From the NCBI RefSeq assembly GCF_016798225.1, contig NZ_JAEUYX010000007.1:1-64000 (forward strand): a stretch of DNA of 64,000 bases, written 5' to 3'. Below, piece by piece: positions 49,153 through 59,048 of the stretch (position 1 is its first letter; each line of letters opens with the position of its first letter). The notes beneath the pieces were generated by a model. That model saw only the letters and a list, made by a program, of their open reading frames with translations, searched no databases and was not told the DNA's origin. The stretch comes from Anaerococcus sp. mt242. GTDB lineage: Bacteria > Bacillota > Clostridia > Tissierellales > Peptoniphilaceae. The translations under genes and the position numbers were made by a program.

Positions 49153-49392
49153 ATGAAGGCAAAAATATTAACTAACGACCCAAGTCTTATTGTAATGTTT
49201 AGACTTGGGTCTATTGAAGGAAAGCTAGTTACTGAGCCTGATGAGGCCTATGAAGATTTTAAGGCTTCATTAAAAGATAATGATCTTGCAGTTCTAATTT
49301 TAACTAAAACAGTAGAATCATGGATTGAAGAAGATGTTAGAACTCATAGGCTTAGTGAAGGGGCTCCTTTAATTGTAGTCATTGATGGTTAA
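49153..49392 (+). CDS. atpF: V-type ATPase subunit F, short form
   Basis: This 79-residue protein has the small Rossmann-like fold of subunit F: AKILTNDPSLIVMFRLGSIEG, AVLILTKTVESWIEEDV and APLIVVIDG. It stops right after the last strand. Subunit F of other organisms is about 100 residues and continues with a C-terminal helix, so this copy lacks about 20 residues. It starts one base after the K stop with no clear ribosome site, suggesting coupling. Confidence 0.8.
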   Translation: MKAKILTNDPSLIVMFRLGSIEGKLVTEPDEAYEDFKASLKDNDLAVLILTKTVESWIEEDVRTHRLSEGAPLIVVIDG

Positions 49393-49403
49393 TTGGAGGT
49401 ATT

Positions 49404-50009
49404 ATGCTTGATATAAATCAAAAACTAAGAACCTTTAGAAAAATGGTTTGGGATGAAGAAAAAGCAAGAAGTAACGAAGAATTATACAATTCTACAAATA
49501 TAAATAGTGAACAAATTGATGAGAAAAAAGCAAGTCTTGAAAAAGAGCTAAAATCAACTTTAGAAAATCGTAGAAGTTTTGCAACAATTCGTGGAAACGA
49601 GAGAGTATCAAAACTTGAAGAAGAACAAAAGACAAATTTTTACGCTCATAAAGAATCTCTCCTTAATGACTTGGTGGGAGAAGTTAAAGATAAGCTTAAA
49701 GAGTATACAAAAACAGATGAATATAAAAATTCTCTGGCAAAAAATATAGAAAAAGTACTTAACGAATTAAATGAAAGCGTTGATAATTTTGATATTTTGT
49801 TAAGAGAAGAGGACAAGAATTTAGTAAACTATCCTAATATTGGTACTTTGGATGATGAGTATATTGGTGGATTTATTTTAAAAGCAAAAGATGGATCATT
49901 CCAATATAACCAAACTTATCTAAAAAAAATCGAAGAAAAACAATACGATATAGGCAGAACTTTATATAATCTGTTTGAAAGTGAGAGTTTTAATGAATCC
50001 AATAATTAA
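49404..50009 (+). CDS. atpE: V-type ATPase subunit E (peripheral stalk)
   Basis: This 201-residue protein has a long charged coiled coil (about 20-100) and a globular C-terminal domain with IGTLDDEYIGGFILKAKDG, matching the E subunit. It connects the A3B3 head to the stator. GGAGG precedes ATG 49404. It overlaps the A subunit by 17 bases. Confidence 0.85.
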   Translation: MLDINQKLRTFRKMVWDEEKARSNEELYNSTNINSEQIDEKKASLEKELKSTLENRRSFATIRGNERVSKLEEEQKTNFYAHKESLLNDLVGEVKDKLKEYTKTDEYKNSLAKNIEKVLNELNESVDNFDILLREEDKNLVNYPNIGTLDDEYIGGFILKAKDGSFQYNQTYLKKIEEKQYDIGRTLYNLFESESFNESNN

Positions 50010-51747
50010 AACAATAAATGGTCCAGTAGTTGTAGCAAAAAATGCAAGCTCACTTAAAATTCGTGAGATGGTTTCTGTAGGTAAACTTAAACTTATTGGT
50101 GAAGTTATATCTGTAGATGGTGATAATGCTACTATCCAGGTTTATGAAGATACATCTGGACTTGCTGCAAATGAAGAGATAGTTTCAACAGGTAGACCAC
50201 TTTCTGTAAGACTTGGACCAGGCCTACTTAAAAATATGTTTGATGGTATCGAACGTCCACTACAAAAAATTATGGATGAAAATGGTGCTTTTATTCCCTC
50301 AGGAATTGGTTTTGAAAACTTGGATGAAGAAAAATCTTGGGAAGTAGAAATCAAGGTTTCTGTAGGCGACACTATAAATGTTGGAGATATTTATGCCACA
50401 ATTATGGAAACAAAAACCATCGAACATAGACTTATGTCTACAGTAGAGGGTGAGATCACTGATGTAAAACCATCAGGGACTTATAAATTAGAAGATACAA
50501 TAGTAAAAGTAAAGACAAATAAGGGCGAAGAAGAAGAATTAAAACTTTATCAATATTGGCCAGTAAGAAATCCTCGTCCAGTTAAAAAAGTTAGACCGCT
50601 TGAGTTATTATTAAATACAGGGCAAAGAGTCCTTGATGTATTTTTCCCAGTAGCTAAGGGTGGTACAGTAGCAATCCCAGGTGGATTTGGTACTGGAAAA
50701 ACTATGCTTCAACACCAATTTGCTCAATACGCAGATGCTGATATTATTATCTATATCGGTTGTGGTGAACGTGGAAACGAGATGACTCAAGTACTAGAAG
50801 AATTCCCAGAGCTTATTGACCCAAATACAGGTTATGGGTTGATGGAGCGTACAATTCTTATTGCAAATACATCAAATATGCCAGTAGCTGCCCGTGAAGC
50901 TTCAATCTACACAGGTATTACAATTGCAGAATACTTTAGAGACATGGGATATCACGTAGCCTTGATGGCTGACTCTACATCTAGATGGGCAGAAGCTTTA
51001 AGAGAGATCTCTGGTCGTTTGGAAGAAATTCCAGCAGAAGAAGGATATCCAGCATATCTTGGATCAAGACTTTCTCAGTTCTATGAAAGAGCAGGATACT
51101 TTACAAACTTAAATGGATCAGAAGGATCAGTTACCCTAATTGGTGCGGTTTCACCATCAGGTGGAGACTTCTCAGAACCAGTTACAGAAAATACAAGAAG
51201 GTCTGTAAATGTATTCTTAGGTCTAGATAGAAAATTAGCATATTCACGTCACTATCCAGCAATTAACTGGTTAACATCTTATTCAAACTATGTTGATACC
51301 ATTAGATCATACTATCAAGAAAAAACTGGAGAAGATATTATTGCAGTTCGTAATGAACTTATGAATGTACTTTTACAAGAAGACGAAGTGCGTTCTATCC
51401 TTATGCTTGTAGGTAAGGATGCTCTATCAGATGCTCAAAGAAATATTTTAGATGTATCTGAACTTATCAGAGTAGGATTTTTACAACAAAATGCCTACAA
51501 TGATACTGATAAATACGTGCCACTTGATAAACAAATTGAAATGCTAAATGTAATTAGAAATTATTATCATAAATCAGCAGAAGCAATTGAAAATGGTGTA
51601 CCATATAGTAAAACTTATAACTCAGAACTTATAAATGACATTACTCAAATGAAATACACCATTAAAAATGATGAGCTAGATAAATTTACAGTTTTAAATA
51701 ATAAACTAGAATCACATTTCTTAGGACTTAGGGGAGGAGAATATTAA
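49993..51747 (+). CDS. atpA: V-type ATPase catalytic subunit A
   Basis: This 584-residue protein is the nucleotide-hydrolysing subunit. The P-loop PGGFGTGKT (about 230), [19 protein letters not shown] (about 256), [32 protein letters not shown] (partly; about 315-345) and SGGDFSEPV (about 387) match. The A-specific non-homologous insert lies near 115-185. ATG 49993 is preferred with GAGAG before it; an upstream TTG at 49975 is less likely. It overlaps the B gene by one base. Confidence 0.97.
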   Translation: MNPIIKTINGPVVVAKNASSLKIREMVSVGKLKLIGEVISVDGDNATIQVYEDTSGLAANEEIVSTGRPLSVRLGPGLLKNMFDGIERPLQKIMDENGAFIPSGIGFENLDEEKSWEVEIKVSVGDTINVGDIYATIMETKTIEHRLMSTVEGEITDVKPSGTYKLEDTIVKVKTNKGEEEELKLYQYWPVRNPRPVKKVRPLELLLNTGQRVLDVFFPVAKGGTVAIPGGFGTGKTMLQHQFAQYADADIIIYIGCGERGNEMTQVLEEFPELIDPNTGYGLMERTILIANTSNMPVAAREASIYTGITIAEYFRDMGYHVALMADSTSRWAEALREISGRLEEIPAEEGYPAYLGSRLSQFYERAGYFTNLNGSEGSVTLIGAVSPSGGDFSEPVTENTRRSVNVFLGLDRKLAYSRHYPAINWLTSYSNYVDTIRSYYQEKTGEDIIAVRNELMNVLLQEDEVRSILMLVGKDALSDAQRNILDVSELIRVGFLQQNAYNDTDKYVPLDKQIEMLNVIRNYYHKSAEAIENGVPYSKTYNSELINDITQMKYTIKNDELDKFTVLNNKLESHFLGLRGGEY

Positions 51748-53111
51748 TGCGTAAAGAATATACAAAAGTTAAAAGAATCGAATCCTCAATCATAGAAATT
51801 GAAAAAGTAGCAGATGTAACCTACAATGCCGTAGTTTCTGTTCATGCATTAGGAATGGACTTTGTAGGACAAGTTGTAAAGATAGATGATGATACTATAT
51901 CTATAGAAGTTTTTGGTAATACTCAAGATTTTTCACTAGATGATATAGTGATATCATTTGAAGAAAAACCACTCGCTATTCCACTAAGTGAGAAAATACT
52001 TGGTCGTACATTTGATGGACTTGCTCGTCCAATTGACAATGGTGGAGATATCTATGCTGAAAAAAATTATTCAGTAGAAGGTGAACCACTAAATCCAGTG
52101 GCTCGTGAGTACCCAAGAGACTTTATACAAACAGGTATTTCAGCAATAGATACACTTACAACCCTAATACGTGGTCAAAAACTACCAATATTCTCGGGAT
52201 ATGGACTATCACATAATCAAATAGCAGCTCAAATAGTAAGACAAGCAAAACTAAAAACTGATGAAGACTTTGCCTTTGTATTTGCCGCTATGGGAATAAA
52301 AAAAGATGAAGCTATGTTTTTTGAAGATGCCTTTAATAAAGCAGGAGTCCGTGATAAAGTAGTAATGTATCAAAATCTAGCTGATAGCCCAATTATGGAA
52401 AGATTAATAGCGCCAAAATGTGCATTAACCGCAGCTGAATACTTAGCATATGAAAAAGGCTATCACGTTTTAGTAATTATCACTGATATGACTTCTTATT
52501 CAGAAGCTTTACGTGAAGTTTCATCTATCAGACAAGAAGTGCCATCTCGTAAGGGTTATCCAGGATATCTATATTCTGATCTTGCTACTCTTTATGAAAG
52601 AGCTGGTATGATTCGTGATGTAAATGGATCTGTTACACTTATTCCAATTTTAACTATGCCAAATGATGATATTACTCACCCAGTTCCTGACCTTACAGGT
52701 TACATCACTGAGGGACAAATAGTAATTGATAGGGGATTATTTAATAAAGGAATCTATCCACCAATAAATGTACTACCTTCACTTTCTCGTCTTATGAAAG
52801 ATGGTATTGGTGAAGGGTATACACGTGCTGACCATGAAGATTTAATGAACCAAATTTATGAATCATATTCTCACGTTGGTGAAGTAAGAAATATTGCCCA
52901 AATTGTTGGAGAAGATGACTTATCAGATATTGATAAAAAATATCTAGAATTTGGAGATGAATTCGAAAAAAGATTCTTATCTCAAGATCCAACTGAAAAT
53001 AGAGAACTTGACCAAAGTTTAGATCTAGGTTGGGAGATTTTAAGTATTCTTCCAAGGACAGAACTACACAGGGTAAGTCCAGAAAACCTAGATAAATTTA
53101 TAGGTAAGTAA
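51747..53111 (+). CDS. atpB: V-type ATPase subunit B
   Basis: This 454-residue non-catalytic partner of subunit A lacks a true P-loop ([15 protein letters not shown] near 151). It keeps [32 protein letters not shown] in part (about 247), [10 protein letters not shown], and [25 protein letters not shown] in part (about 290). GGGAGGAGA precedes ATG 51747. Confidence 0.97.
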   Translation: MRKEYTKVKRIESSIIEIEKVADVTYNAVVSVHALGMDFVGQVVKIDDDTISIEVFGNTQDFSLDDIVISFEEKPLAIPLSEKILGRTFDGLARPIDNGGDIYAEKNYSVEGEPLNPVAREYPRDFIQTGISAIDTLTTLIRGQKLPIFSGYGLSHNQIAAQIVRQAKLKTDEDFAFVFAAMGIKKDEAMFFEDAFNKAGVRDKVVMYQNLADSPIMERLIAPKCALTAAEYLAYEKGYHVLVIITDMTSYSEALREVSSIRQEVPSRKGYPGYLYSDLATLYERAGMIRDVNGSVTLIPILTMPNDDITHPVPDLTGYITEGQIVIDRGLFNKGIYPPINVLPSLSRLMKDGIGEGYTRADHEDLMNQIYESYSHVGEVRNIAQIVGEDDLSDIDKKYLEFGDEFEKRFLSQDPTENRELDQSLDLGWEILSILPRTELHRVSPENLDKFIGK

Positions 53112-53112
53112 A

Positions 53113-53754
53113 ATGGAAATAAAATCAACTGCCCCTACTAAGGCAAATTTAATTGCAGCTAAAGACCACTTAAATTTACTTAAGGGTGGTCTTGATATTC
53201 TTGATAAATCAAGAAAAGCTTTAATACAAGCCCATGATAGCAAAATTAAACAAAGAGATAAACTAAATGATGATGTAAATGATACTATCAAAAAAGTTAG
53301 CAGAAATTTCAAAAAAGCTATGGTAACCATGGGTGAGTCAAAACTTGATGATATTTCAAGAATTGTTCCAGTAGATAATAGTATAGAGTTAAAAGAAAGC
53401 GAATTTATGCAAACAAAGGTTTATGATATAAACTTTGTACCAACTATGCTAAATCTTTCTTATTCATTTTATGAAACAAACGAAGCCTTTGATGTGGCAT
53501 TGCTATCATTTAATGAACTTAAATATAAAATTTATAAGTTAGCCGAGCTAGATACTACAATTAATAACCTTGATAGGCAAATAAAAAAAACTAGTAAAAA
53601 AGTTAATTCTCTAGAAAAAGTACAAATACCAAAAACCGAAGAGAGAATAAAAACAATATCATCCTTGATAGAAGAAAAGGAAAGAGAAGAATTTTCTAAG
53701 ACAAAAATGGTTAAGGATAAAAAAATACGAGATGAAAAAAACACCGCAAACTAA
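53113..53754 (+). CDS. atpD: V-type ATPase subunit D (central stalk)
   Basis: This 213-residue protein has two long helices that form the rotor shaft inside A3B3. The N-terminal APTKANLIAAKDHLNLLKGG pattern is typical. It ends at TAA inside the shared hairpin with rodA. It is the last gene of the operon, in which no separate G/H stalk gene is seen. Confidence 0.93.
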   Translation: MEIKSTAPTKANLIAAKDHLNLLKGGLDILDKSRKALIQAHDSKIKQRDKLNDDVNDTIKKVSRNFKKAMVTMGESKLDDISRIVPVDNSIELKESEFMQTKVYDINFVPTMLNLSYSFYETNEAFDVALLSFNELKYKIYKLAELDTTINNLDRQIKKTSKKVNSLEKVQIPKTEERIKTISSLIEEKEREEFSKTKMVKDKKIRDEKNTAN

Positions 53755-53773
53755 TTTGTTGCGGTGTTTTTAA
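53735..53773. terminator. Bidirectional terminator shared by atpD and rodA
   Basis: AAAAACACCGCAA pairs with TTGCGGTGTTTTT. Both convergent stop codons lie in the 9-base loop, where the two genes overlap by 4 bases (CTAA gives TAG one way and TAA the other). Confidence 0.95.
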
Positions 53774-54941
53774 TTTCTCTCTTTTTAGATGTGCGAATCT
53801 TGTTTGGATCGATAACTTTTATAGTTTCATAATCCAAGATATCATCATCCTTGTATGATTTTTGCATAGATGCTGATAAGGCAAGTCCAATCATAATTAA
53901 GCATATTAATTGAAAAGTACCTCCAGCTGATAAAAATGGAAGTGGGATACCAGTTACTGGCATTAGGCCAATTGTCATACCTATATTTTCAAAAATATGA
54001 ATAAATAGCATGGCTGCGATGCCTGTTACCATTAATGAAATAAAAGTATTATTAGATTTTTTAGCAAGTCTAGCTAGTCTTAGAATAATAATTGTAAATA
54101 ACAATACTAATAATATTGCTCCTATGAATCCTAATTCCTCAGCCAAAACTGAAAAAATAAAGTCAGTTTCTTTTTCTGGAACATATCCATATTGGGATTG
54201 AGTACCATTTAAATATCCACGGCCTTTTAGCATTCCAGATCCAATTGCTATCATTCCTTGTTGTTGTTGCCAATTAGATCCAGATGTATCTCTTGCTGGG
54301 TCCAAAAAGTTTTGAATTCTATCGGCTCTATAACCAGATAGATTTGATAAAACTAAGTATCCAACAGTTATACCACCCACTGCAAAGAACAAAATCCATT
54401 TCCAAGACAAGCCTGCTACAAAAAGCATAGCAGCGATGAAAAATAAAAATACCATTGCAGTTCCAAAATCTGGTTGAAGTAGGATTAGTCCTACAGGTAC
54501 AGCAACAAATATTAAAGCTTGTATAAGTTTTTTTGGCTCATTTATTTGATATTTGTTCTGATCTAGATAAGCTGCAAAAGCAAATATAAGCCCTACTTTT
54601 ACAAATTCAGATGGTTGGAAGGAAAATGATCCTATATAAACCCACGATTTTGCACCCCATTCATCAAGGCCTCGTCCAAATATTAAGGTTAAAATCAATA
54701 AGCCAAGACCTATTCCATAAATCCATAGGTAAAATCGTTTTAATACTTCCAAATCAATAGTACAAAAAATACCAATTAGTACAAAACCTAAAAGGGTCGA
54801 TGCTATTTGCATCTTTATAGAATCAAAATCTCCTCCATAGGCCGAGTATAGAATTACTAGACCATAAATACTTAGGATAAGTGTTGCGAAAAGCAAAATC
54901 AAATCCAAATCTTTTAAATTTTTTTTCTTTATATTAAACAT
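53751..54941 (-). CDS. rodA: Rod shape-determining protein RodA (SEDS glycosyltransferase)
   Basis: This 396-residue integral membrane protein has about ten helices and polymerises lipid II during cell-wall growth. FQPSEFVKVGLIFAFA (about 107), LQPDFGTAMVF (about 155), VPEKETDFIFSVLAEELGFIG (about 255) and GLMPVTGIPLPFLSAGG (about 325) identify the SEDS family, RodA-type. It ends in KNTATN because its terminal codons lie in the shared hairpin. ATG 54941 has GGAG upstream. Confidence 0.92.
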   Translation of the reverse strand: MFNIKKKNLKDLDLILLFATLILSIYGLVILYSAYGGDFDSIKMQIASTLLGFVLIGIFCTIDLEVLKRFYLWIYGIGLGLLILTLIFGRGLDEWGAKSWVYIGSFSFQPSEFVKVGLIFAFAAYLDQNKYQINEPKKLIQALIFVAVPVGLILLQPDFGTAMVFLFFIAAMLFVAGLSWKWILFFAVGGITVGYLVLSNLSGYRADRIQNFLDPARDTSGSNWQQQQGMIAIGSGMLKGRGYLNGTQSQYGYVPEKETDFIFSVLAEELGFIGAILLVLLFTIIILRLARLAKKSNNTFISLMVTGIAAMLFIHIFENIGMTIGLMPVTGIPLPFLSAGGTFQLICLIMIGLALSASMQKSYKDDDILDYETIKVIDPNKIRTSKKREIKNTATN

Positions 54942-54966
54942 TCAATCACTCCATATCTAATGACTT

Positions 54967-54975
54967 ATTATACCA
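54967..54975 (-). promoter_or_regulatory. Extended -10 promoter of rodA
   Basis: Minus-strand TGGTATAAT, with TATAAT at 54967-54972 and TGG at 54973-54975, 25 bases before ATG 54941. No clear -35 is seen. Confidence 0.55.
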
Positions 54976-55043
54976 TTTTAAGAAGTTTTAATAAATATAA
55001 TCTTAAAAAATAGTATAGTATTAAAAGAGGATAAGGTGATATT

Positions 55044-55685
55044 ATTTTAAAGAAAAAAGAAATTCGAGAGGTTTTAGACATTTTATCTAAAATGTATGAG
55101 GATCCAAACAAAAATCTGTTACACTTTGAAACTCCTTTTGAAGCGCTAATTGCAACTATGCTTTCAGCTCAAAGTACTGATAAAAGAGTAAATGCAGTAA
55201 CATCTGAACTATTTAAAGAGGCAAATACTCCAAAAGATTTTGTTAAGATGGATATTAAAGTTTTAGAAAACTGGATAAAATCTATTGGAATATATAAAAA
55301 TAAAGCAAAAAATATAAAAGCAACCAGTCAAATTTTGCTTGAAGATTTTAATAGTGAAGTTCCTAAACAGAAAAGTGAACTAATAAAGTTACCTGGAGTA
55401 GGCAATAAAACAGCAAATGTAGTTCTTGCAAATGCATTTGACATCCCAGCCTTTGCAGTAGACACTCATGTTTTTAGAGTAGCTAATAGAATAGGTCTAG
55501 CTGAGGCAAAGAATGTTAGTCAAACAGAGATGCAGCTTACAGAAAATGTGCCAGAAAATGAGTGGAATATAACACATAAAAGGCTTATTACCCACGGCCG
55601 AGCAATCTGTAAGGCGCGAGGACCACTCTGTGAAGAATGCAATTTGAATAAGTTATGTTTATATTATAGGAGAGATAATGATTAA
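55044..55685 (+). CDS. nth: Endonuclease III (DNA glycosylase/AP lyase), probable ATT start
   Basis: This protein removes oxidised pyrimidines and cleaves abasic sites. The helix-hairpin-helix KLPGVGNKTANVVL has the catalytic Lys (about 119) and AVDTHVFRVANRIG has the catalytic Asp. The Fe-S ligands follow C-x6-C-x2-C-x5-C at the C-terminus. The first ATG (55092) gives only 197 residues and removes the first conserved helix. The frame is open upstream to 55035, and AAGGTG lies 5 bases before ATT 55044, which gives 213 residues, the usual family length, with a family-like start LKKKEIREVLDIL. It overlaps the HAD gene by 8 bases. Confidence 0.85.
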   Translation: MLKKKEIREVLDILSKMYEDPNKNLLHFETPFEALIATMLSAQSTDKRVNAVTSELFKEANTPKDFVKMDIKVLENWIKSIGIYKNKAKNIKATSQILLEDFNSEVPKQKSELIKLPGVGNKTANVVLANAFDIPAFAVDTHVFRVANRIGLAEAKNVSQTEMQLTENVPENEWNITHKRLITHGRAICKARGPLCEECNLNKLCLYYRRDND

Positions 55686-56526
55686 ACTTTTTGCAATTGA
55701 TATGGATGGTACACTTTTAAATACTGATGATAAAATAGATCCATCTACGAAAGAATCCATCTTAAGATTAAATGCATCTGGTGTAAAAACAGTTTTAACA
55801 AGTGGCAGGGTAATGTCATCTATTAAATTTGCTACAAAAGATCTTGGAGAAGATAATCCCATGGTGGCAACTAATGGAGCCTTGATTATGGCAAATAATA
55901 AAATTTTAAAGCAATATCCACTTAAAGATGACCATCTTAAAGAATTAGTAGACTTTTGCCAGGAACACAAATTTATATATCATTTTTATGATGAAGATAC
56001 TTTTTATTCAAATAGACTTGATGAAGACAGGATAAGACATTTAAAAATTGATAATGATTATGGTTTAAACTACCAATGCAATATTTCTATTACAGACGAT
56101 CCCATTAAGAATCTGAAAGAAAGAAAAAAATTAGCCTATAAGATATTAATCGGATGTTTAAGTAGCCATCCTTATGGCGAAGAAGAAGCAGTAGAAATAA
56201 TAAAAGAAAAATTTAATCATATACTTTATATAACTTCTTCTGGTCCAGGTGCAATAGAAATCATGGAACCCCATGTTAATAAGTGGGAAGGTATAAAAGA
56301 ACTAATAGAATTTTTGGGTATAAAAGTTGATGAAGTTGCTGCAATTGGAGATTCTTATAATGATTTGCCAATGATTGAAAATGCCAAAATTGGATTTGCT
56401 ATGGGCAATGGTAACGAAAAAGTAAAATCAATATCCGATTATGTTGTAGCAGATAATGATAATGGCGGCATTAGTGAAGCAGCAGAAATAATTTTAGAAT
56501 ATAATAAGGAAAATCCAAGTGCTTAA
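55678..56526 (+). CDS. HAD-superfamily hydrolase, Cof-type
   Basis: This 282-residue phosphatase begins with the nucleophile motif IDMDGTLLNTDD (about 6). It has VLTSGR (motif II), the type IIB cap (about 85-190), Lys in HVNKWEGI (about 196) and IGDSYNDLPM (motif IV, about 222). Cof-type enzymes act on sugar phosphates, pyridoxal phosphate or flavins; the substrate cannot be assigned. AGGAGAG precedes ATG 55678. It overlaps nth and trmL. Confidence 0.9.
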   Translation: MIKLFAIDMDGTLLNTDDKIDPSTKESILRLNASGVKTVLTSGRVMSSIKFATKDLGEDNPMVATNGALIMANNKILKQYPLKDDHLKELVDFCQEHKFIYHFYDEDTFYSNRLDEDRIRHLKIDNDYGLNYQCNISITDDPIKNLKERKKLAYKILIGCLSSHPYGEEEAVEIIKEKFNHILYITSSGPGAIEIMEPHVNKWEGIKELIEFLGIKVDEVAAIGDSYNDLPMIENAKIGFAMGNGNEKVKSISDYVVADNDNGGISEAAEIILEYNKENPSA

Positions 56527-56977
56527 TATAGTTTTATTAGCCCCAGAATATCCTGGGAATGTTGGAAATATTGGAAGAACTTGTGTATTAACCGAGTCTA
56601 ATTTACACTTAGTAAGGCCATTTAAATTTGATTTTTCAGATAAGGCCTTAAAAAAATCTGGAATTGATTATTGGGATAAGGTAAATCTTACTATTCATGA
56701 TAGTATGGAGGAATTTTTAGATTTTATCAAAGATAAAAATTTTTATTTAGTAGAGACAGGTACAGATACAAAGTATTCTGATATTTCTTTTAATAATAAT
56801 GATTTTTTAATATTTGGTAGGGAAAAAGAAGGTATAAATTCAAGTATTCTAGAAAAATATAAAGAAAAAATAATTACTATCCCTATGACTAAAAAGATAG
56901 ATAGGTCTTTAAACTTGGCCAATTCAGTAAATATAGTTTTATACGAAGCCTTAAGGCAAAATAATTTTAATTTTTAG
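56519..56977 (+). CDS. trmL: tRNA (cytidine(34)-2'-O)-methyltransferase TrmL
   Basis: This 152-residue SPOUT methyltransferase modifies the wobble base of certain tRNAs. PGNVGNIGRTC (about 13), FGREKEGI (about 100) and the knot region IPMTKKIDRSLNLANSVNIVLYEALRQ in part (about 121-147) are typical. The start is GTG 56519, with AAGGA 8 bases upstream. It overlaps the HAD gene by 8 bases. Confidence 0.93.
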   Translation: MLNIVLLAPEYPGNVGNIGRTCVLTESNLHLVRPFKFDFSDKALKKSGIDYWDKVNLTIHDSMEEFLDFIKDKNFYLVETGTDTKYSDISFNNNDFLIFGREKEGINSSILEKYKEKIITIPMTKKIDRSLNLANSVNIVLYEALRQNNFNF

Positions 56978-56985
56978 GAGAGAAT

Positions 56986-57915
56986 ATGTACGATATTATA
57001 ATTTTAGGAGCAGGTCCAGCAGGTCTTACTGCAGGACTTTATGCTGGTAGATCAAAATTAAAAACACTTATAATTGAAAAAAATATACCAGGTGGACAAA
57101 TTGCGACAACAGCATTTGTAGATAACTACCCTGGATCTATGGAAGATGCAACAGGCATGGGTCTATCAGATAGGATGTATGATCAAGCAAAAGAATATTG
57201 TGAATTTTTAACTACAAATGTTACTAGTGTTGAGCTAGAGGGAGAAGTTAAAAAAGTTCACACAGATGATGGCAAAACCCTAGAAGCAAAAGTAATAATT
57301 ATTTCAACTGGAGCAAGCCATAGAAAACTTGAAGTCCCTGGTGAAAGTGAATTTGCAAATATGGGTGTTTCTTATTGTGCTACTTGCGATGGTCCATTTT
57401 ATAATGGACTAGATATATTTGTTGTAGGTGGTGGGGATAGTGCAGTAGAAGAAGCGATATATCTTACAAAATTTGGAAAATCTGTAACTATTATCCACAG
57501 ACGTGATGAGTTTAGAGCAAGCCAAGTTGTTGTAGATAAGGCACGTGCAAATGAAAAAATAAAATTCGAACTGGATTCTGTAGTAAATGAAATAAGGGGA
57601 GATAAGGAAACTACTTCTCTTATTATAGAAAATGTAAAAACTGGGGAGAAAAAAGAGCTAAAAAGTGATGATAATGACCCAATAGGGGTATTTATATTTG
57701 TAGGATATATTCCACAAACAGATATATTCAAAGATCAAATTGATATGAATTATGGGTATATAGTTACTGATAGCGATATGAAAACAAATATCGAAGGAGT
57801 TTTTGCAGTAGGTGACAATCGTGAAAAGTCTGTCAGACAAATGGTGACTGCTGCAGGCGATGGCTGTACAGCTGCTGTTGTAGCAAACAGATACCTTGAA
57901 GGACAAGTCTGGTAA
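56986..57915 (+). CDS. trxB: Thioredoxin reductase
   Basis: This 309-residue FAD/NADPH enzyme reduces thioredoxin. GAGPAGLTAGLYAGR (from residue 7), the redox pair CATC (about 133-136), the NADPH fold VGGGDSAVEEA (about 147) and the C-terminal FAVGDNREKSVRQMVTAAGDG in part (about 270) are all present. It ends the nth-cof-trmL-trxB operon. Confidence 0.95.
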   Translation: MYDIIILGAGPAGLTAGLYAGRSKLKTLIIEKNIPGGQIATTAFVDNYPGSMEDATGMGLSDRMYDQAKEYCEFLTTNVTSVELEGEVKKVHTDDGKTLEAKVIIISTGASHRKLEVPGESEFANMGVSYCATCDGPFYNGLDIFVVGGGDSAVEEAIYLTKFGKSVTIIHRRDEFRASQVVVDKARANEKIKFELDSVVNEIRGDKETTSLIIENVKTGEKKELKSDDNDPIGVFIFVGYIPQTDIFKDQIDMNYGYIVTDSDMKTNIEGVFAVGDNREKSVRQMVTAAGDGCTAAVVANRYLEGQVW

Positions 57916-57919
57916 ACTA

Positions 57920-57947
57920 TTGACAATGTCCTATAATTTAGTAAAAT
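57920..57947 (+). promoter_or_regulatory. Promoter of the glycolytic operon
   Basis: TTGACA (57920-57925), a 16-base spacer and TAAAAT (57942-57947). It is 40 bases before ATG 57988, which has AGGAGG. Confidence 0.75.
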
Positions 57948-57987
57948 ATTATTGTAAAAACTTTTAGAAAGAATATAGGAGGCAATA

Positions 57988-58992
57988 ATGACAACTAGAG
58001 TAGCAATTAATGGATTCGGTAGAATCGGTCGTCTTACACTTAGAAGAATTTCTGAAGTAGAAGATGATATCCAAGTAGTAGCAATTAATGACCTTATTGA
58101 TAAAGATGGTCTAGCTTATGCTTTCAAATATGATACAGCACAAGGAAGATTTACTGGAGATTTTGAACAAACAGAAGAGGGCTTTAAAGTAAATGGCCAA
58201 GAAATCAAAATCTTTGCTGAAAGAAATCCAGAAGACCTACCATGGGGAGACCTTGATGTTGATGTTGTGCTAGAATGTACAGGTTTCTTCACAGAAAAAG
58301 AAAAAGCAGAAGCTCACTTAAAAGCAGGAGCTAAAAAAGTTCTAATCTCTGCACCAGGTAAAGGTGATATGAAAACTATCGTTTACGGTGTAAACCATGA
58401 AACTTTAGATGGATCAGAAACAGTAGTATCAGCAGCAAGCTGTACAACAAACTGTTTAGCACCTATGGTAAACGTACTTGTAAAAGAATTTGGATTTGTA
58501 ACAGGACAAATGTCTACAATCCACGCATATACAGCAACACAAGCTATCCAAGATACACCAGCTTCTAAAAAAGACCTTAGAGGTGGACGTGCAGCTGCTC
58601 AAAATACAATCCCAGCTTCAACAGGAGCTGCAAAAGCAGTAGGTAAAGTACTTCCAGAAGTAGAAGGTAAAATTGATGGTACTGCTTTAAGAGTACCAGT
58701 TATCACAGGATCAATTACAGAACTTTACTCAGTACTTGAGAAAAAAGTTACTGAAGAAGAAGTAAACGAAGCAATGAAAAAATACTCATCTGATGCATTC
58801 GCTTACGAAACAGAAGATGTTGTTTCAAGTGACATCGTTGGCTACCCAGCAGGATCAGTATTTGATTCACAACTTACAAAAGTTGTAGAAAATGGTGACA
58901 GCCAATTAGTAAAAACAGTTGCTTGGTATGATAACGAAGCAGGATACGTATCTAACTTAGTTAGAACATTAGATTATTTAGCTAAACTTTAA
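57988..58992 (+). CDS. gapA: Glyceraldehyde-3-phosphate dehydrogenase
   Basis: This 334-residue enzyme oxidises glyceraldehyde 3-phosphate with [13 protein letters not shown] (from residue 7) is the NAD-binding fold and [10 protein letters not shown] (about 150) has the catalytic Cys. [13 protein letters not shown] and ALRVPV follow the family. Codons are of the highly expressed type. It has its own promoter and a following terminator, so it is probably made in excess over pgk-tpiA-eno. Confidence 0.97.
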   Translation: MTTRVAINGFGRIGRLTLRRISEVEDDIQVVAINDLIDKDGLAYAFKYDTAQGRFTGDFEQTEEGFKVNGQEIKIFAERNPEDLPWGDLDVDVVLECTGFFTEKEKAEAHLKAGAKKVLISAPGKGDMKTIVYGVNHETLDGSETVVSAASCTTNCLAPMVNVLVKEFGFVTGQMSTIHAYTATQAIQDTPASKKDLRGGRAAAQNTIPASTGAAKAVGKVLPEVEGKIDGTALRVPVITGSITELYSVLEKKVTEEEVNEAMKKYSSDAFAYETEDVVSSDIVGYPAGSVFDSQLTKVVENGDSQLVKTVAWYDNEAGYVSNLVRTLDYLAKL

Positions 58993-58998
58993 GAGATA

Positions 58999-59036
58999 GA
59001 AAAGGGCAGGGATATTTATCTCTTGCCCTTTTATTA
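58999..59036 (+). terminator. Terminator between gapA and pgk
   Basis: AAAAGGGCA pairs with TGCCCTTTT around an inner GGGATATTTATCTCT, followed by a T-rich tail. It may partly limit read-through to pgk; I see no strong promoter after it. Confidence 0.75.
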
Positions 59037-59048
59037 TTGAGGTGAATT

